Shown here: one piece after another, positions 37,701-49,916 of the stretch
How positions within the stretch are numbered: position 1 is the stretch's first letter
Layout of the letters: each line of letters opens with the position of its first letter
NCBI GenBank assembly: GCA_037951165.1
Contig: JBBDHG010000097.1
Coordinates: 4,964,001 to 5,028,000 of the forward strand
DNA: 64,000 bases
Source of the DNA: Lophius americanus
Lineage: Eukaryota; Chordata; Actinopteri; Lophiiformes; Lophiidae
Direction: 5' to 3'
Made by a program: the position numbers and the translations under genes
The notes under the pieces: generated by a model
What the model saw: only the letters and a program-made list of their open reading frames with translations
The model's database searches: none
Told to the model about the DNA's origin: nothing

Positions 37701-39714
37701 AATCACTAAGAGGTGTTCTTTTTTTTTTTTTAATAAGTCAGTGCTATACTTCAAAATCTTCTTCCTCTCCGTCATAGCTGTGACGCCAGTGAAGAAGAAG
37801 AGAGGCCGGCCTCCTAAGCAGCAGGTGATGGAGGGCAAGAACCAGGTGGAAGAGGATGAGATTGAGGCTGCCAAAAAAGCCAAAAGAGCTCTGAACCGCT
37901 TCAATGGCATGTCAGTGGCTGAGGTCATGGCCAGAACCCTGCCAGATGTTATCACCTACAATCTGGACATTTTAATTGTGAGTTATGAACTGTAAACATT
38001 TCAGATTCATTCCTGCATCATTGTTTCTGAAACTAATTATGCAAAACTAATATTTATACATAATATAACTGTGTTATTAGCTTCAGCTGCTTAAAGCTGT
38101 AATCAATGGGTCTGTTGCCATGGTAACATTTTCATGTTTTTCCTCAGATCGGAATCAACCCAGGGCTATTGTCAGCCTTCAAAGGACACCATTACCCAAA
38201 CCCAGGAAACCATTTCTGTATGTTGAAATTCATTTTCATTACTGACCACAGGGCATAAATGTCCAATTACACATTTCCGCTCCTTCACCCTGTTGCATCC
38301 TCCGTGGGTCGTTATCATCCCAAACACTTTTATGTGATGTATTTCAGTTTTCACTGATGGGTTTATTTATTACCGAAGTAATACACAAACACTTTGTTAA
38401 CAAATGCAGCTTTGTCAAACTAATAAAAATGATGTTATGCCTGAAAACAAACCTGCACGTTGTTCGGTTCATTGCAGGGACACATCCCTGCAGGCTCAGT
38501 TCATGCATGATTACTTAAAAATCTTATAACAAGCTTAAAAACATAACCAGGGTTTAATATTGCGAGATATCGTTTTTGGTTTCTCAATAGCAACTTGCCT
38601 TATTAAGTCTCTCTTATTTTCTGTCCAGGGAAATGTCTGTTTCTTTCTGGACTATCTGACAAGCAGCTCAACTACATTCATGACCAGAGCCTGCCGGAAA
38701 ATTATAGCATTGGCTTCACCAACATGGTGGAGAGGACCACGCCTGGTAGCAAGGATCTTTCCAGGTGGATAGAAAAGAACAAAATGATTTCCTTTATACA
38801 GAATGATTTAGATTTTTTTGCTCATCGAAAAAAAAAAAAAAAGCAGGGGAACTTCTGTGGTAAACATCACCCAATCTAAACCAGCACATTCCATTGACAG
38901 CAACATAGAGGATGTTTTCACCATTTTATTATTTTTTATTTTTCAGTAAGGAGATTCGTGAAGGAGGTCGACAGTTACTTGACAAGCTGCAGAAATACAA
39001 GCCTTTGATAGCAGCTTTTAATGGAAAAGGTAACTGACTAATCGTCTATATTTTGAATACGTGGCTCATGCATACAACCACTGGGTAATCTTTTCGGTAT
39101 GTTGATTTTGTTTTTGCCAGGTATTTATGAAATCTTCTGCAAAGAAACTTTTGGTGTGAAGGCAAAGAATCTTGAATTTGGTCTACAGCCCTACAAAATC
39201 CCAGATACTGAAACGGTATGTTGATCTCTGAATTACCTGAATTCATCCCAAAAAATGCTGATCAATAGGAAAAAACAAGGATCCTAGCATATTTCCTCTC
39301 ACATAGGTGTGCTACTTAATGCCCTCATCAAGCCCCCGCTGTGCCCAGTTTCCCCGTGCACAGGATAAGGTACATTTCTATATCAAGCTGAAGGAATTGC
39401 GAGACCAGATGAAAGGCCTGGCAGCAGGTCGCGAGGTGCAAGAGACAAAATACTCATTTGATCTGCAGCTAGCTAAAGGTAAAGAGTACAAGTACTGCTT
39501 TTGGATTTTTTTAAGTAAGGTGTATCTTTTTGTCTGTTTTCAATCTCTGTTTGTGTCTAGGATTAAAAGAAAAAACGGTTCACTCATTCACGTTACTTTT
39601 TTTTCTGCAGAGGACGCAAAAAGGATTGTAATCAAAGAAGAGCAGGTGGATCCAGAATATGAAAGCCATAGTGGACACAAAGAAATGAGACAAAGCAGCA
39701 ACACCTCAGAGTAA
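34777..39714 (+). CDS. tdg: Thymine-DNA glycosylase, tandem copy 1 (complete, 9 exons, 407 aa)
   Basis: TDG removes T or U opposite G and the TET products 5-formyl- and 5-carboxylcytosine, starting base-excision repair. Coding exons: 34777-34835, 36773-37077, 37778-37977, 38148-38217, 38629-38764, 38947-39029, 39121-39215, 39307-39478, 39611-39714; total 1224 nt. Two adjacent ATGs (34777, 34780) are possible starts. Exon 2 encodes a Gln/Tyr/Pro-rich stretch (YQEPFYQNDPS, QYQQQQEPS). Exon 3 has an AT-hook-like KKKRGRPPK. The catalytic motif is GINPGLLSAFKGHHYPNPG with catalytic Asn192; human Ala145 is Ser197 and His151 is kept as His203. The insertion loop is MPSSSPRCAQFPRA, so the residue before the intercalating Arg (human Ala274) is Pro326. 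The SUMO site IKEE is present, but the protein stops about 20 residues later and lacks the C-terminal tail of copy 2. Confidence 0.95.
37386..37448 (-). repeat. L2-like LINE 3' tail
   Basis: (AAT)n, then ACATTTAATTTATAACGCAC and AATCAAATCTCAAAG; a third copy of the 30203-30295 family, in intron 2 of tdg copy 1. Confidence 0.6.
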
Positions 39715-40036
39715 AGGAGATGAGGAAGAGGTGAAAAAAGAGGCCTGTCTGTGAGAGCACACAGGTAGTGTAGTTACCATGTAGTTCTAATTCAGTTTAG
39801 CTGGATCTAGATGGGGAGTTTTTTATTTTATTTTAAACAAACCAATCAGTTGTTTCAGGTGCATATGATGTAACTGTAAGTAGTATCTCAAAACCAATGT
39901 TACTTATAGCCAATCTAAAGCAAATTAGAAGTCTGTGCTGATTTACAATACAGCCACTGAATGACTCAATGACCTGAAAGAGCCTGGAGGTAAAAATGGA
40001 TTTGACAGTCTTAAAATGATGACATAGTTTTGAAAT

Positions 40037-40175
40037 GATCAGCCATAACATTAAAACTACCTGCCTAATGTTGTGTATATTCCACTTTTGCCGGTAAAAC
40101 AGCCCACTGACAGGTGCCATTGTAATAAGATATTCAATCGTATTCACATGAACTTGTTATAATGTTATGGCTGAT
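40037..40175. mobile_element. Short MITE with ATCAGCCATAACATTA ends
   Basis: Starts GATCAGCCATAACATTAAAA and ends TTATAATGTTATGGCTGATA, a near-perfect inverted terminal repeat of about 17 bp around 100 bp of interior. By memory the ends belong to a fish Tc1-like family whose full elements carry a transposase. Relatives lie at 46006-46468 and 60141-60549. Confidence 0.75.
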
Positions 40176-40322
40176 ATGTTTATGCAACAAAGAGTAAGCA
40201 AAGGAGAAGACTGTTCCCTTGTAAACATGCATGAAAACATTGCATGTTACAGTATTTTAAGAATATCAACTTTGCAGGTGTGTTTTCATGAAGGAAATAT
40301 GTTTTTTACACCTCGATACATA

Positions 40323-40324
40323 TT

Positions 40325-40378
<54 letters not shown>

Positions 40379-40478
40379 TATATATATGTATATGTATATA
40401 TATATATGTATGTATGTGTATATATATATATGTATATGTATATATATGTATATGTGTATATATGTATATGTGTATATA

Positions 40479-40546
<68 letters not shown>

Positions 40547-40553
40547 CATACAT
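40323..40553. repeat. (TA)n/(TATG)n compound microsatellite
   Basis: About 230 bp of alternating TA and TATG/TACA units. All the Tyr/Ile/Met-rich open frames across it on both strands are translations of the repeat. Confidence 0.97.
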
Positions 40554-41839
40554 GTGTTTTAGAGAGTAACACTGAATGTAAAGATTACTTTATATATGTC
40601 TTAGAACATTCACCAGTGCATCTTTTAAGTTCACACAATTTGCAGTAGATGACCAAAAACATGTCATGGTTCATTAAAACATTGTGTGTTTTCTTTAAAT
40701 AACATCTTACTCAACTGTCACTAGTCTTGTTGCTGAAGACTTTTCAAAGGCCTGGCAAGCAGCACAATCCATCTTTATTGTGGTATCTTGCAGAAATGGA
40801 TATAGCATGTCAGTCAGCGGACAACATAACATGGAGTCACTGCAGCGGGAGTTTTTCAATCAACAGATACCAGATGGCAGCTGCACTCATGACATAATGC
40901 ATCAGTGAGAGTAAAAGTCCTCTGATGACACCACTGGAGAAGAGGAGTCACACAGTTTCCTGTGGCATCTCAATCTGACGCACAAGGGAGATAGTCCCCA
41001 CAATGGTTATATTTTCTACTTAAATATACTGTGTTTTTTGTTTTTAATCACTATTTATCACATTTTGTATGGTATGTGTGTCCAGTGACTTTTTATTTTT
41101 TTACCATTTTGTCAAAAGAATTACACTTTATGTTGTATCAGCTGTATAATTGTCGTCTGGAATTTCTTATCAGTAAAAAGAGTTATTAAATCTGTTCTTA
41201 AGCTGATATCTTTATTTTCTCATTGTATAAAGCTGTAATACATAATTAAAGTAAAGACAAACACAAAACATTTATGGAAAAACTTCAGAAAGGAGCGTTG
41301 ATGCTTTCCATAGGGTGGAATTTCAGATTTTTAAGGCTCGGACAAGAAAAGCAAGATTCAATTACCTTTACTCAATTATTGACATGTTCTATATCCTTGC
41401 CGCCGAGCAGTCATAAATGTATACATATTTTTTGATTAAACTTAATCCTTCTGACAAACACTAATATTTAAATATGCACAAATTAAATACAGATCAAACT
41501 CAAAAGTCCCATTTAAAAATGTATTCAATTATAAAACTCATTTCTTGAATACACCCTTTTTTATCATTAAAATGGCATTTTGTATTTCACAAATGGCTTC
41601 AGACTGGTGTGAAACACAGTAACATGTGGATAATACAATCCCGAATTTCATTTTAATACATTGCATTATCTATTGGGATACTTTTATATTTCCAACTCAG
41701 AAAGACACCAATGGTGGTCACGCTGACTTGTTTTGCAAAACCATCAGTTTGTTTAATTCTTATACAAGATGATGTACAGAAAGATATATAGGTCAATAAA
41801 AGTGCCCAATTGGACTTTCTAATCTCTGATACTTCAGAG

Positions 41840-41890
41840 ATTCACCACTTTCCTGTGGGGATTAATAAAGTTTGTTCTATTCTATTCAGT
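41840..41890 (+). repeat. LINE 3' end with TTCTATTCTATTC tail
   Basis: A GTGGGGATTAATAAAGTTTG-like block followed by TTCTATTCTATTC is the typical 3' end of a fish L2/CR1-type LINE. Similar tails end at about 56632 and 63343. Confidence 0.5.
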
Positions 41891-41969
41891 AGAATGTTGG
41901 GAGTTTGAAGCCCTATGTTTAGAAGAGCTGTGTCTCTATTTTCATTTTAATTAATTTGAGTTTTCATCC

Positions 41970-42065
41970 TTTTTAATGATCCTGCCTTCCGGAGTCGCCA
42001 CAGATCACCTTGTTCCTGACACAAACGTTCCCATTATCCGGCACTAGAAGCACAGGCATGTGACA
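41970..42065 (-). repeat. Decayed RTE-like LINE tail
   Basis: TTTTAATGATCCTGCCTTCC followed by GGAGTCGCCACAGATCA resembles the 3' tail of the element at 24835-25290 but is strongly diverged. Confidence 0.35.
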
Positions 42066-42221
42066 TTAATGTGGCTAAGTTATTTGAGTAAATGGCAATA
42101 AAAGAGCTTTTTGAATCGCCACTAACTAATAATAATTATGATGATAACAATATAGTTACAATAACATCATCATTCTTACTATTATTATTATTTATCAATA
42201 TTAATAAAAATAAACATTAAC

Positions 42222-42245
42222 GTCACGTGCTGTCAGCCAATAGCA
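42222..42245 (+). promoter_or_regulatory. Promoter motifs of tdg copy 2 (E-box and CCAAT)
   Basis: GTCACGTG (42222-42229) is a USF/MiT-type E-box and CCAAT (42237-42241) a CCAAT box, 8 bp apart, followed by CpG-containing sequence. The ATG lies about 1 kb downstream, so a non-coding first exon is likely. These motifs differ from the YY1/CRE set in front of copy 1. Confidence 0.4.
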
Positions 42246-43239
42246 ACCGATCTAATGGAGTTTAAAAGTCGAGCAGCTCATACCATTTTTAAAATAGATG
42301 GGTAACATTATATTCGTTTCTATTTCATAATGCTGTTTACCCGAAAACATTTATATTCAACTAGGTATGTTGAAACCGGGGATCAAATATCGACTAGTCT
42401 AAAATAATCCCTTTGGGGTGACTTCGTATGATTACGAGTATGATTTTTTTTTTTCAAAACCCCTATGCCTCAAACCTGGGATCTTCCGAGTGTCAACGCT
42501 AACCCCGGCAGTGCTGTCATGTCTTTGTTGCCTGTGTTGCTCCTCTAGTCGTGAATAGAAGAGCCTGATGTATGGAATATAAACCATAATCTGTGCAGAA
42601 GAAACACATTTAAAACTTGCCCAAATAAGGTTCGTCCGAGTTTTATGAATTGCGGTAAATTTGTTTCGATACATTTTTTGAGGAATCTCAGCATAAACGA
42701 GACTATCCATCCATGTTAAGTTAGCTGAGGAGCTAGCTTGTATGCTAACGTTAGTTGCACTTGTGGCACTGACTCTCAATAGCTGCTAATGCTAATTCAT
42801 CATCACCTGCATTAGCAAAGTTTTACAGTTTAAGTTGGATTGCTTTAAGCGTGCACCATTACCTACAAACCTACTTTGTTAAACTTGTTTATCAAATTGA
42901 TAGCTAATCAAGATGGCTCTTTTTGGTTGTATATGTAGTAGCATATCAATGAAATGCTGAGCACTTTTGAATGAATGCTGAATTAATCTTTTAAGGTTAC
43001 TAATGTTATACTTGAAATAAAATAGGGGCTGCAAATCATCATTCAAGTCATCCTTTGTTTACATTTTTTGAGGTATAATTTATGTTGTGTTGCTTTTTCG
43101 AGTTTTACCACAATGACCTAACACATGCATTCAGTTTCATACCCTGCCAGCACTTTAAACTAATCCAAATGTACATTATCTAGCGATGTTTACTCAATAT
43201 CCATATTGATTTATTTAATAAAGTCAAACCACCCTAAAG

Positions 43240-46200
43240 ATGGAAGAAAAGCTGAGTGGATCTTTCCCTGTTGTCTCCCCGGAGTATCTTCAACAGTGGT
43301 GAGTTTTCCCTCCTCACCCAAATATGGCCAAACAGTCGGATTTTATCAGTAAACCTTTAAATGGCAAGGTGTGATTAAAATGAAATGAAAGCATGTGGGC
43401 CCAATCGTTGTTCTACTTTTGTTTTACACCAATTTGCATTTTCTTTTAATTTGGTGTATTCACCATGAATGATGATTTATCATTCTCTGTATTGTTTTGG
43501 CTTTTTGTTTTCTGGTTTAATACAACAAGAACAAAGGTTCATTCCCTTACAGGGAATGTAGCCATAGATATAAAACACAGATTCTACAATTGTAGAATAG
43601 TTATTCACTCAGTGAGTGAGTGAGTTAATTTTGTCCACCAATCTAATTTTTACAATAAACATTCAGTCAATCTTCAATCGTTAACATAATCATTTTTGTA
43701 GTAATTGGGAAAAAAATACGAGTGTCTGAAAGAAACTTATTCTTTGATAGAATCTACTAACTCCCAACAATTGTTGGAGAAAAAGTATAAGTTTTGTTCA
43801 TAATTTTTTTATTAAAAACATTATCGCTTATCTTTCTGCACTATGAGTGTCAAACCAAAACACACAGAGACTGATACACTGGTCTTACTCTGCTTTGACT
43901 TCGTAGGAAAATTCACTGCCATTTCGCTGTTTGCATTTATTTTAATTTTTGGTCTACCACAGGGTTCAGTCTGCTCAGCAGTTCCAAGCTCTCCAGGCAC
44001 AATATTCAGGATTCAACCCCGACCATTCGCCTCACTATTCACAGGGACCAACAAGAGAGTCAACCGTTGCACACATGGCTAATCCAGAACCCATGATGGA
44101 GCAGCCAGAACCTACCAACAAACGTACTATGATCCTTGGAATAAAACATCCTCAAAGATATGCTACTTAAATGGACTGTCGCTATATAAGCTGGTTCTGG
44201 GCTCATTTGGCTTGTTCTGCCCAGTAATAGTTGAATGATAAGAGTTTTCTTTGATGAAGTGCATGTCATTACTTTATTCCTTTGATTTTGAGTATAATCA
44301 TTTTTGCAAGTAAGTTTCAGTTTGAATAAAATAACTTTAGATATAGACAAAGTCTCTCAAAAGTTAATCAAAAACCAAGTGATGGTTTTGACAGTTGTTC
44401 CTCTTCATGTCACTTTTTTTGTAGCTGCAGCCAAGAAGAGAGGCAGACCAGCACAACCCAAGGAACCAAAACCACCGAAAGTCCCCAAGGAACCAAAACC
44501 ACCGAAAGTCCCCAAGGCACCAAAGCCGCCAAAAGATCCGAATGCACCTAAAGCTAAACCTGGTCGTAAGCCCAAGAAGGCCACAGAAGCCGAGGCAGAT
44601 GGTAAGCAGGAGAAAATCGACGAAACCTTCAAGAAGGTGAAGAGGAAAATCGATCGGTTTAAGGGAATGTCAGAAGAGGAAGTCATGAAAAAAACACTAC
44701 CAGACCTGCTGGATTACAACCTGGATTATGTTATTGTAAGTCTCTTCACCCCTCTCTTTTACCTCGTAAACAAACGCTGGGATATTTGGAATGAATCTGA
44801 TTTTAAGCTCCAAAAACAACCGAAAACTGCTTTGCTTTCAGATTGGTATCAATCCAGGACTGATGGCAGCTTACATTGGACGATGGTTTCCAGGTCCTGG
44901 GAATCATTTCTGTAAGTGATGTTCATTTAATGTTTGTTTTTTTGAGAAGCGAGGTTATAAAACGTTAACTTAATTGATTGATATCTTCGTCAAATTAAAA
45001 CGGATTCTTTGACACCATCATCCTTAGAGACATCCATTTTTATTTGAAATAGAACTCCATGACAGACTTAATTCTTCATTTCAGGGAAATGCCTATTTCT
45101 GTCTGGATTTACTGAGGAGCAGCTCAACCACATGCACGACACCTCTCTGCCTGTCAAGTACAAAATGGGCTTCACTAATATGGTGGCCAGAGCAACACCT
45201 GGGAGCAAAGACCTCTCAAGGTAGTAATGAGGCTTGAGCAATATAGGAAATCATGATAGCGATTGCATTAGGCTGCGACTCATGTTGTTTTTTGAAATTG
45301 GAACTTTTGTGTAACCACTTTTCTTTTTTTCATCTTAACAGTAAAGAGTTACGTGAAGGAGGAACAATTCTTGTAGAGAAGTTGAAGAAATTCAAACCTC
45401 TTATTGCAGTTTTCAATGGAAAATGTATGTATTCTTGCCCTACTGAGCACCGCTCAATACAATTCTTTGCTCAATTGAATTGAAATGAACTTGCTCTGTA
45501 TCTCCATCAGGTATCTATGAAATGTTCTGCAGAGAATTGTTTGGTAAAAAACCCAAAAAACTCGATTTTGGTCTGCAGCCACACAAGATCCCTGAATGTG
45601 ATGTGGTGAGTAGCTGAGTGATTTGCAACTTCGTTATGGTTTTACTTAAGTATTGATAAAAGTTGTGTTACAAGTGGTAGTTAGATTTTTCCTTTTGAAA
45701 TAGAAGAGTAAAAATGTTCAAGACCAAATAGGGATGAGAGAAATTTGTAAAACAATTTGATTTTCATGTTCTAATTAATAAAAAAAATAAATAATGTAAT
45801 CACTAAGAGACGGAAAAAAAGAAGGACTTCTTTCTTTTCGTTTTCTGAAACCAGGTGTGGTGAGGCAATGAGAGAGATCAAAGCAATATGAAGACTTTAG
45901 GGTTGGATTCTAGGTTTAACTTTCTGGTCTTGTCTTAAATTACTTTCTAAGGTCATTTCAGCCCTTAAACTAATGTTATCTGATTCTAACCGCTGACAAA
46001 CACACGGATCAGCCACAACATTAACACCAGTGGTTCTAATGTTGAGGTTTATTATTGTATCTTCTACACAGCTGGAACCTGATGCCATTCTGAAGCGGTA
46101 TAAAAGATGTGCACACGCGTCCCATAACTGATCGATTTCGCTGTAGTCTGTGTATAAAAACAATGATTTATGTTTTTGTCTATCTACAGACTGACAGCAG

Positions 46201-48000
46201 TTACTGACACACCTACTGTATGATCCAACCTTGAGCTGATGAGGCACCAGTACTACTGGTTTAGGTAGTTTATTGTTAGAAATATCCCAGGTGGAGTGAG
46301 CTCCAGACTGCACCTGCACATTTCTTGTGCTGTGCTGTCCAGACTTCCCAGTCGATAGTAACAATACGAATGTTATCCTTTACTGTTTAGACCAGAAATC
46401 TGTCATTTTAGGGTTCTTTGTGTATTTAGATGAGTCAGCGAATGGTTGTAATGTTGTGGCTGATCACTGTATGTACTGTTGGGTATATTCAAGATTATCC
46501 GGATTTCACTGCTACAAATGTATTTCCTATTTTTGCAAACTCTCGGGAGCTCGGCCCTCGTTGGTGCGCTTCTGGTCCTATAAGAAAAACAACCTTATTT
46601 AGTTTCAGTCTCCTTGTGATTTAATTGTTTCATAATCAAATATGAAAATGAAAATCAAACCATTCTTCATATTTCTCTCATCCCTATTTGATTTCGAAAG
46701 GAGAAAATGCTTAGTTTTTTCAATTTTGATTCTCGTATCCCAAACAAAAAAAAACTGACCCCCCTCAGATACTTGACATTCAAATTTTATTGGTTTGGTA
46801 AAAATTGATTGGGCCTATCAATATAGTTCTAATTCCATCCGATTAAACATTTCTTCCTACCATAACAGTTTCCCAATGAAAATCAGTCGATTTGGAAAAT
46901 GAGGACTTTGATTCATACCTAAGAAATTATTTAAGCTGTTATTACTTTTTTTTTTTTTTAAATTGACACTCTTTTCTCCTTTGCAGGCTCTGTATTTAAT
47001 GCCTTCATCCAGCGCTCGATGTGCTCAGTTCCCTCGTGCTCAGGACAAAGTGCACTTCTACATTAAACTGAGGGAACTCAGAGATATGCTCAAGGGAAAC
47101 GTGGGAAAACCCACAGAGATCGAGGAGGTTGCATATTCATTTGACCTGCAATTGGCAAAGGGTAAGGACAGTCGTGAATCCGTGTATTTAATTCATCAGA
47201 CAAAACAAACATGTGTATGATCACTTAGTGTCTTAGAAGTTCACCTTTGTCAGAAATTGAAACTAGAAGGCATCATTGTGTTGTACAGGAATAAACAGAA
47301 TGCAGTTAGAATCATTGTTTGAAAGGATTAGTTGCCACTCCTTGTACAGTAAATATGAAGAATTAGGCTTTGAAAATAGGAGCATCATTATAAACCCTTT
47401 TAGTTTGTTGTCATTCGTGTTTGGTAAATGTTTCCTTTTTATACATCAACAGAGGATGCCAAGAGGACTGCGATAAAGGAGGAGCAGTATGATCCTGGCT
47501 ATGAAGATGCATACGGTGGAGCATACACACAAAGGGGACCAGAAGGGGGGCAGCCTGAAAGCCAGACCAATGGTCACTGCACGTTCTCATCAGGAGAAAA
47601 TAGAGGTGACATAATCGGTTTGTTTCCAATTATATAACTAAATCAATTTTGGGTTGTTGTATTCAAACAATCATCCACATTATTTGTGTACAGCAAGATG
47701 TTGTGCTGCGTTTTCTAGACTGGTTCATAATCAAACATTTAAGGTGTCTCGAGTCTCTCCCACTAGCGAACAAACCGCCTGCCAATGACTGGATGTGGTG
47801 GAATTATTTCTATTGTAACAATCAGCTGGGTCACACATCAGAGGGCTTCATTTGTGTATCGTTTGTCTTCAGAGGGAGTACAGGAAGTGACCCCATCACT
47901 AACGGATGAAGGCCAGCTTCCAGACGGACAGTGGATGACCCAGTCATTTGCAGATCAGATCCCGGACATCAGCAGTGTACCAAAGGACAGCAGTGTATAA
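43240..48000 (+). CDS. tdg: Thymine-DNA glycosylase, tandem copy 2 (complete, 10 exons, 456 aa)
   Basis: Coding exons: 43240-43298, 43963-44123, 44425-44735, 44842-44911, 45085-45220, 45342-45424, 45511-45605, 46987-47161, 47453-47605, 47873-48000; total 1371 nt. Exons 1 and 4-7 have the same lengths as in copy 1 (59, 70, 136, 83, 95), proving tandem duplication. Exon 3 adds an AT-hook-like KKRGRPAQPKEPK and Lys/Pro-rich repeats (KEPKPPKVPKEPKPPKVPK). The catalytic motif is GINPGLMAAYIGRWFPGPG with Asn181; human Lys148, His150, His151 and Tyr152 are replaced by Ile189, Arg191, Trp192 and Phe193. The insertion loop MPSSSARCAQFPRA is normal, with intercalating Arg316. The tail keeps the SUMO site IKEEQYDPGYE and the conserved C-terminal block QWMTQSFADQIP, as in human TDG. 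Of the two, this copy has the more typical overall architecture. Confidence 0.95.
46006..46468. mobile_element. Non-autonomous Tc1-like element in tdg copy 2 intron 7
   Basis: Left end GATCAGCCACAACATTAACA and right end GTAATGTTGTGGCTGATCAC are inverted copies of each other and match the ends of 40037-40175. The interior of about 420 bp has no intact frame. Confidence 0.7.
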
Positions 48001-49916
48001 GGAAGGACTCTTTGATCAGGTTTTAGATTGTACTGCCTTTAATTAGCATCCGACAAGGATATACACACATAGACTGATTTTTAGAGACTTTGCAGAATAT
48101 TATTTCTGCTTTTTTTTTGTGGTCCCTCTGTATGATCATCTCCATGGCAGTCATTTTAAATGTGAAATCAGGGACTTGATAATAATGCTTGACTGTTTTG
48201 GAGAAGGTCATATATTTAAATGTTTGTTTTGTACTGTACCATACTGCACTGTAACGCAGAAATTGTGAAGATCTACGCTTACTGTTTCGACAGTAGATGA
48301 AGCTTCAGATGGTTGTTTTAGAAGCTTGACGGATCAGTGTGAGCCCTAACGGACCTCTCTGCGTGTGGAGGATCGAGCTGGCATTATTATCACAATCATG
48401 TTTTACAGTCACGGTGCCATGAATTTAACATGATACAAAGTGATCAATGGGTTCAAAAAAGACTCTCCTTTCAAGCCCTTCTGTAAGATGTTACTACACT
48501 TAAAAGTTTTGGGTTTTTTTTTAATGTTTTTTTCTTTCAATTATTTTAGGATTGTTAAAATGTCATTCACAAGGCATTTTATGAAACATTTGACCATTAA
48601 AATGTCCTGATGATGCTTTTTCTACATCTTTGAAGGAAATATAAGTGTCATGGAGCACAGCTTTATGAGTTAACTCAGAGGTATTTTATTTGACAGAGAA
48701 TACATCAAAAAAAGAAAAAGGTGAAAGTACAAATGAATATGAAGTGAAGTTGTGCGTCTGAAACATTTACATGGTTTGTACCTTTGACCTTAAGAAGCTT
48801 CAGCACAAGTAAACTGAGATATTTGACGAGATTAGACTAACTCCAGCATCTAATCTCATGATGAAAATAGCTGATTTCATCTTCTCTTTTAATAGAAACC
48901 CCAACGTTCAGGGATTTGTATTCATCATTAAATGTACGTTTCACAGCTTCAATTTTTTATCTCAAGTCAGATATTATATACAAGGTCCACTTCAGACCGA
49001 TGTGACTAGTAATGAAGCTCTGGATGGAAGAAATCACTAACATTGTTTCTCACATACTGCCTCAAAAACACAAAAACAAAAACAAAATATTTATTACTGA
49101 CCAGTCAGTCATTTAAAGCTTCATATGAACAAACATAAAATGGAAGGTTTTGTCCTTTTAATACAGCTGCTCATTGTCATCTTACTAAATATATTTGTGA
49201 CAAATTTAATATGAAAATATTGTCATACCACATACTTTTGTTAAGATAAATAATAATTTATATTATCTATCTAACCGGGTAATGGAAATGAAATGTTTGC
49301 ATTCAACATAACATTGGATACCATTTTTTCCCCTTTTGAAATTGACGTTTTTTAGGTTTAACCCAAATCGTAGTAACAATAAAGCCCCAAAATGAGTTTT
49401 CGGTCATCCTTGCAATGCCGTTCAGAACTTCAAAAATGAAACTCTAAACTTTTGCATCAACATGAGGAATGATAACTGCTCTTTTAACAGCAATGCATGC
49501 TCATTTACTTTGATTAAAGTCAGTGTAAAGTATGATCTTACAGGTATGGTCACTGCAAAGCGTTACATTATAATGGACTTAACAATTTAACGTTTTTGCA
49601 ATTCAACACACGTAGTCTGTTGTCTGTGAGGAGGATTAAAAGTCGATTCACGCCTGTGGTTTATAATCCCCTTCCCACACTCAGGTGTTTTGGGGATCCA
49701 GGATTTGTATAGACCTGCACATTGGGGCGAGGGGATCCAGCTTACTTATGTTTCCAGAGATGAGATGATTGTTGAGGTCAAAGGTTTAATGTTTTGTCTC
49801 CTCCTGTCTGGGTTCTGAGGTCAAAGTTAGACCTAATGACAAAAGTCAGAGTTTTACCGTCCAAAATGAGCATCACAAGAAGGAGGGGTTTTGATATTGT
49901 TACAAAATGTTCTTAG
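48001..49916. other. tdg copy 2 3' UTR, then intergenic to the pnpla 3' end
   Basis: The tdg copy 2 3' UTR probably ends after ATTAAA at 48596-48601, about 600 nt past the stop. The rest up to the pnpla stop is AT-rich, probably including the pnpla 3' UTR (AATAAA on the minus strand near 49088). No additional exon is recognised; the two genes converge here. Confidence 0.45.

Larger units (their letters stand above)
39715..42221. other. Between the tdg copies: 3' UTR and repeats
   Basis: Begins with the 3' UTR of tdg copy 1. It also holds a non-autonomous transposon, a long TA/TATG microsatellite, a LINE 3' tail and a decayed RTE-like tail, listed separately. An ATTAAA at 41185-41190 could serve as a distant poly(A) signal. 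No other coding exon is visible. Confidence 0.5.

Noticed and set aside
40166..40648. Several Tyr/Ile/Met-rich open frames on both strands
   Set aside because: They are translations of the TA/TATG microsatellite.
42432..42779. 115-codon minus-strand frame
   Set aside because: It lies in the 5' region of tdg copy 2 and has no recognisable homology or splice support.
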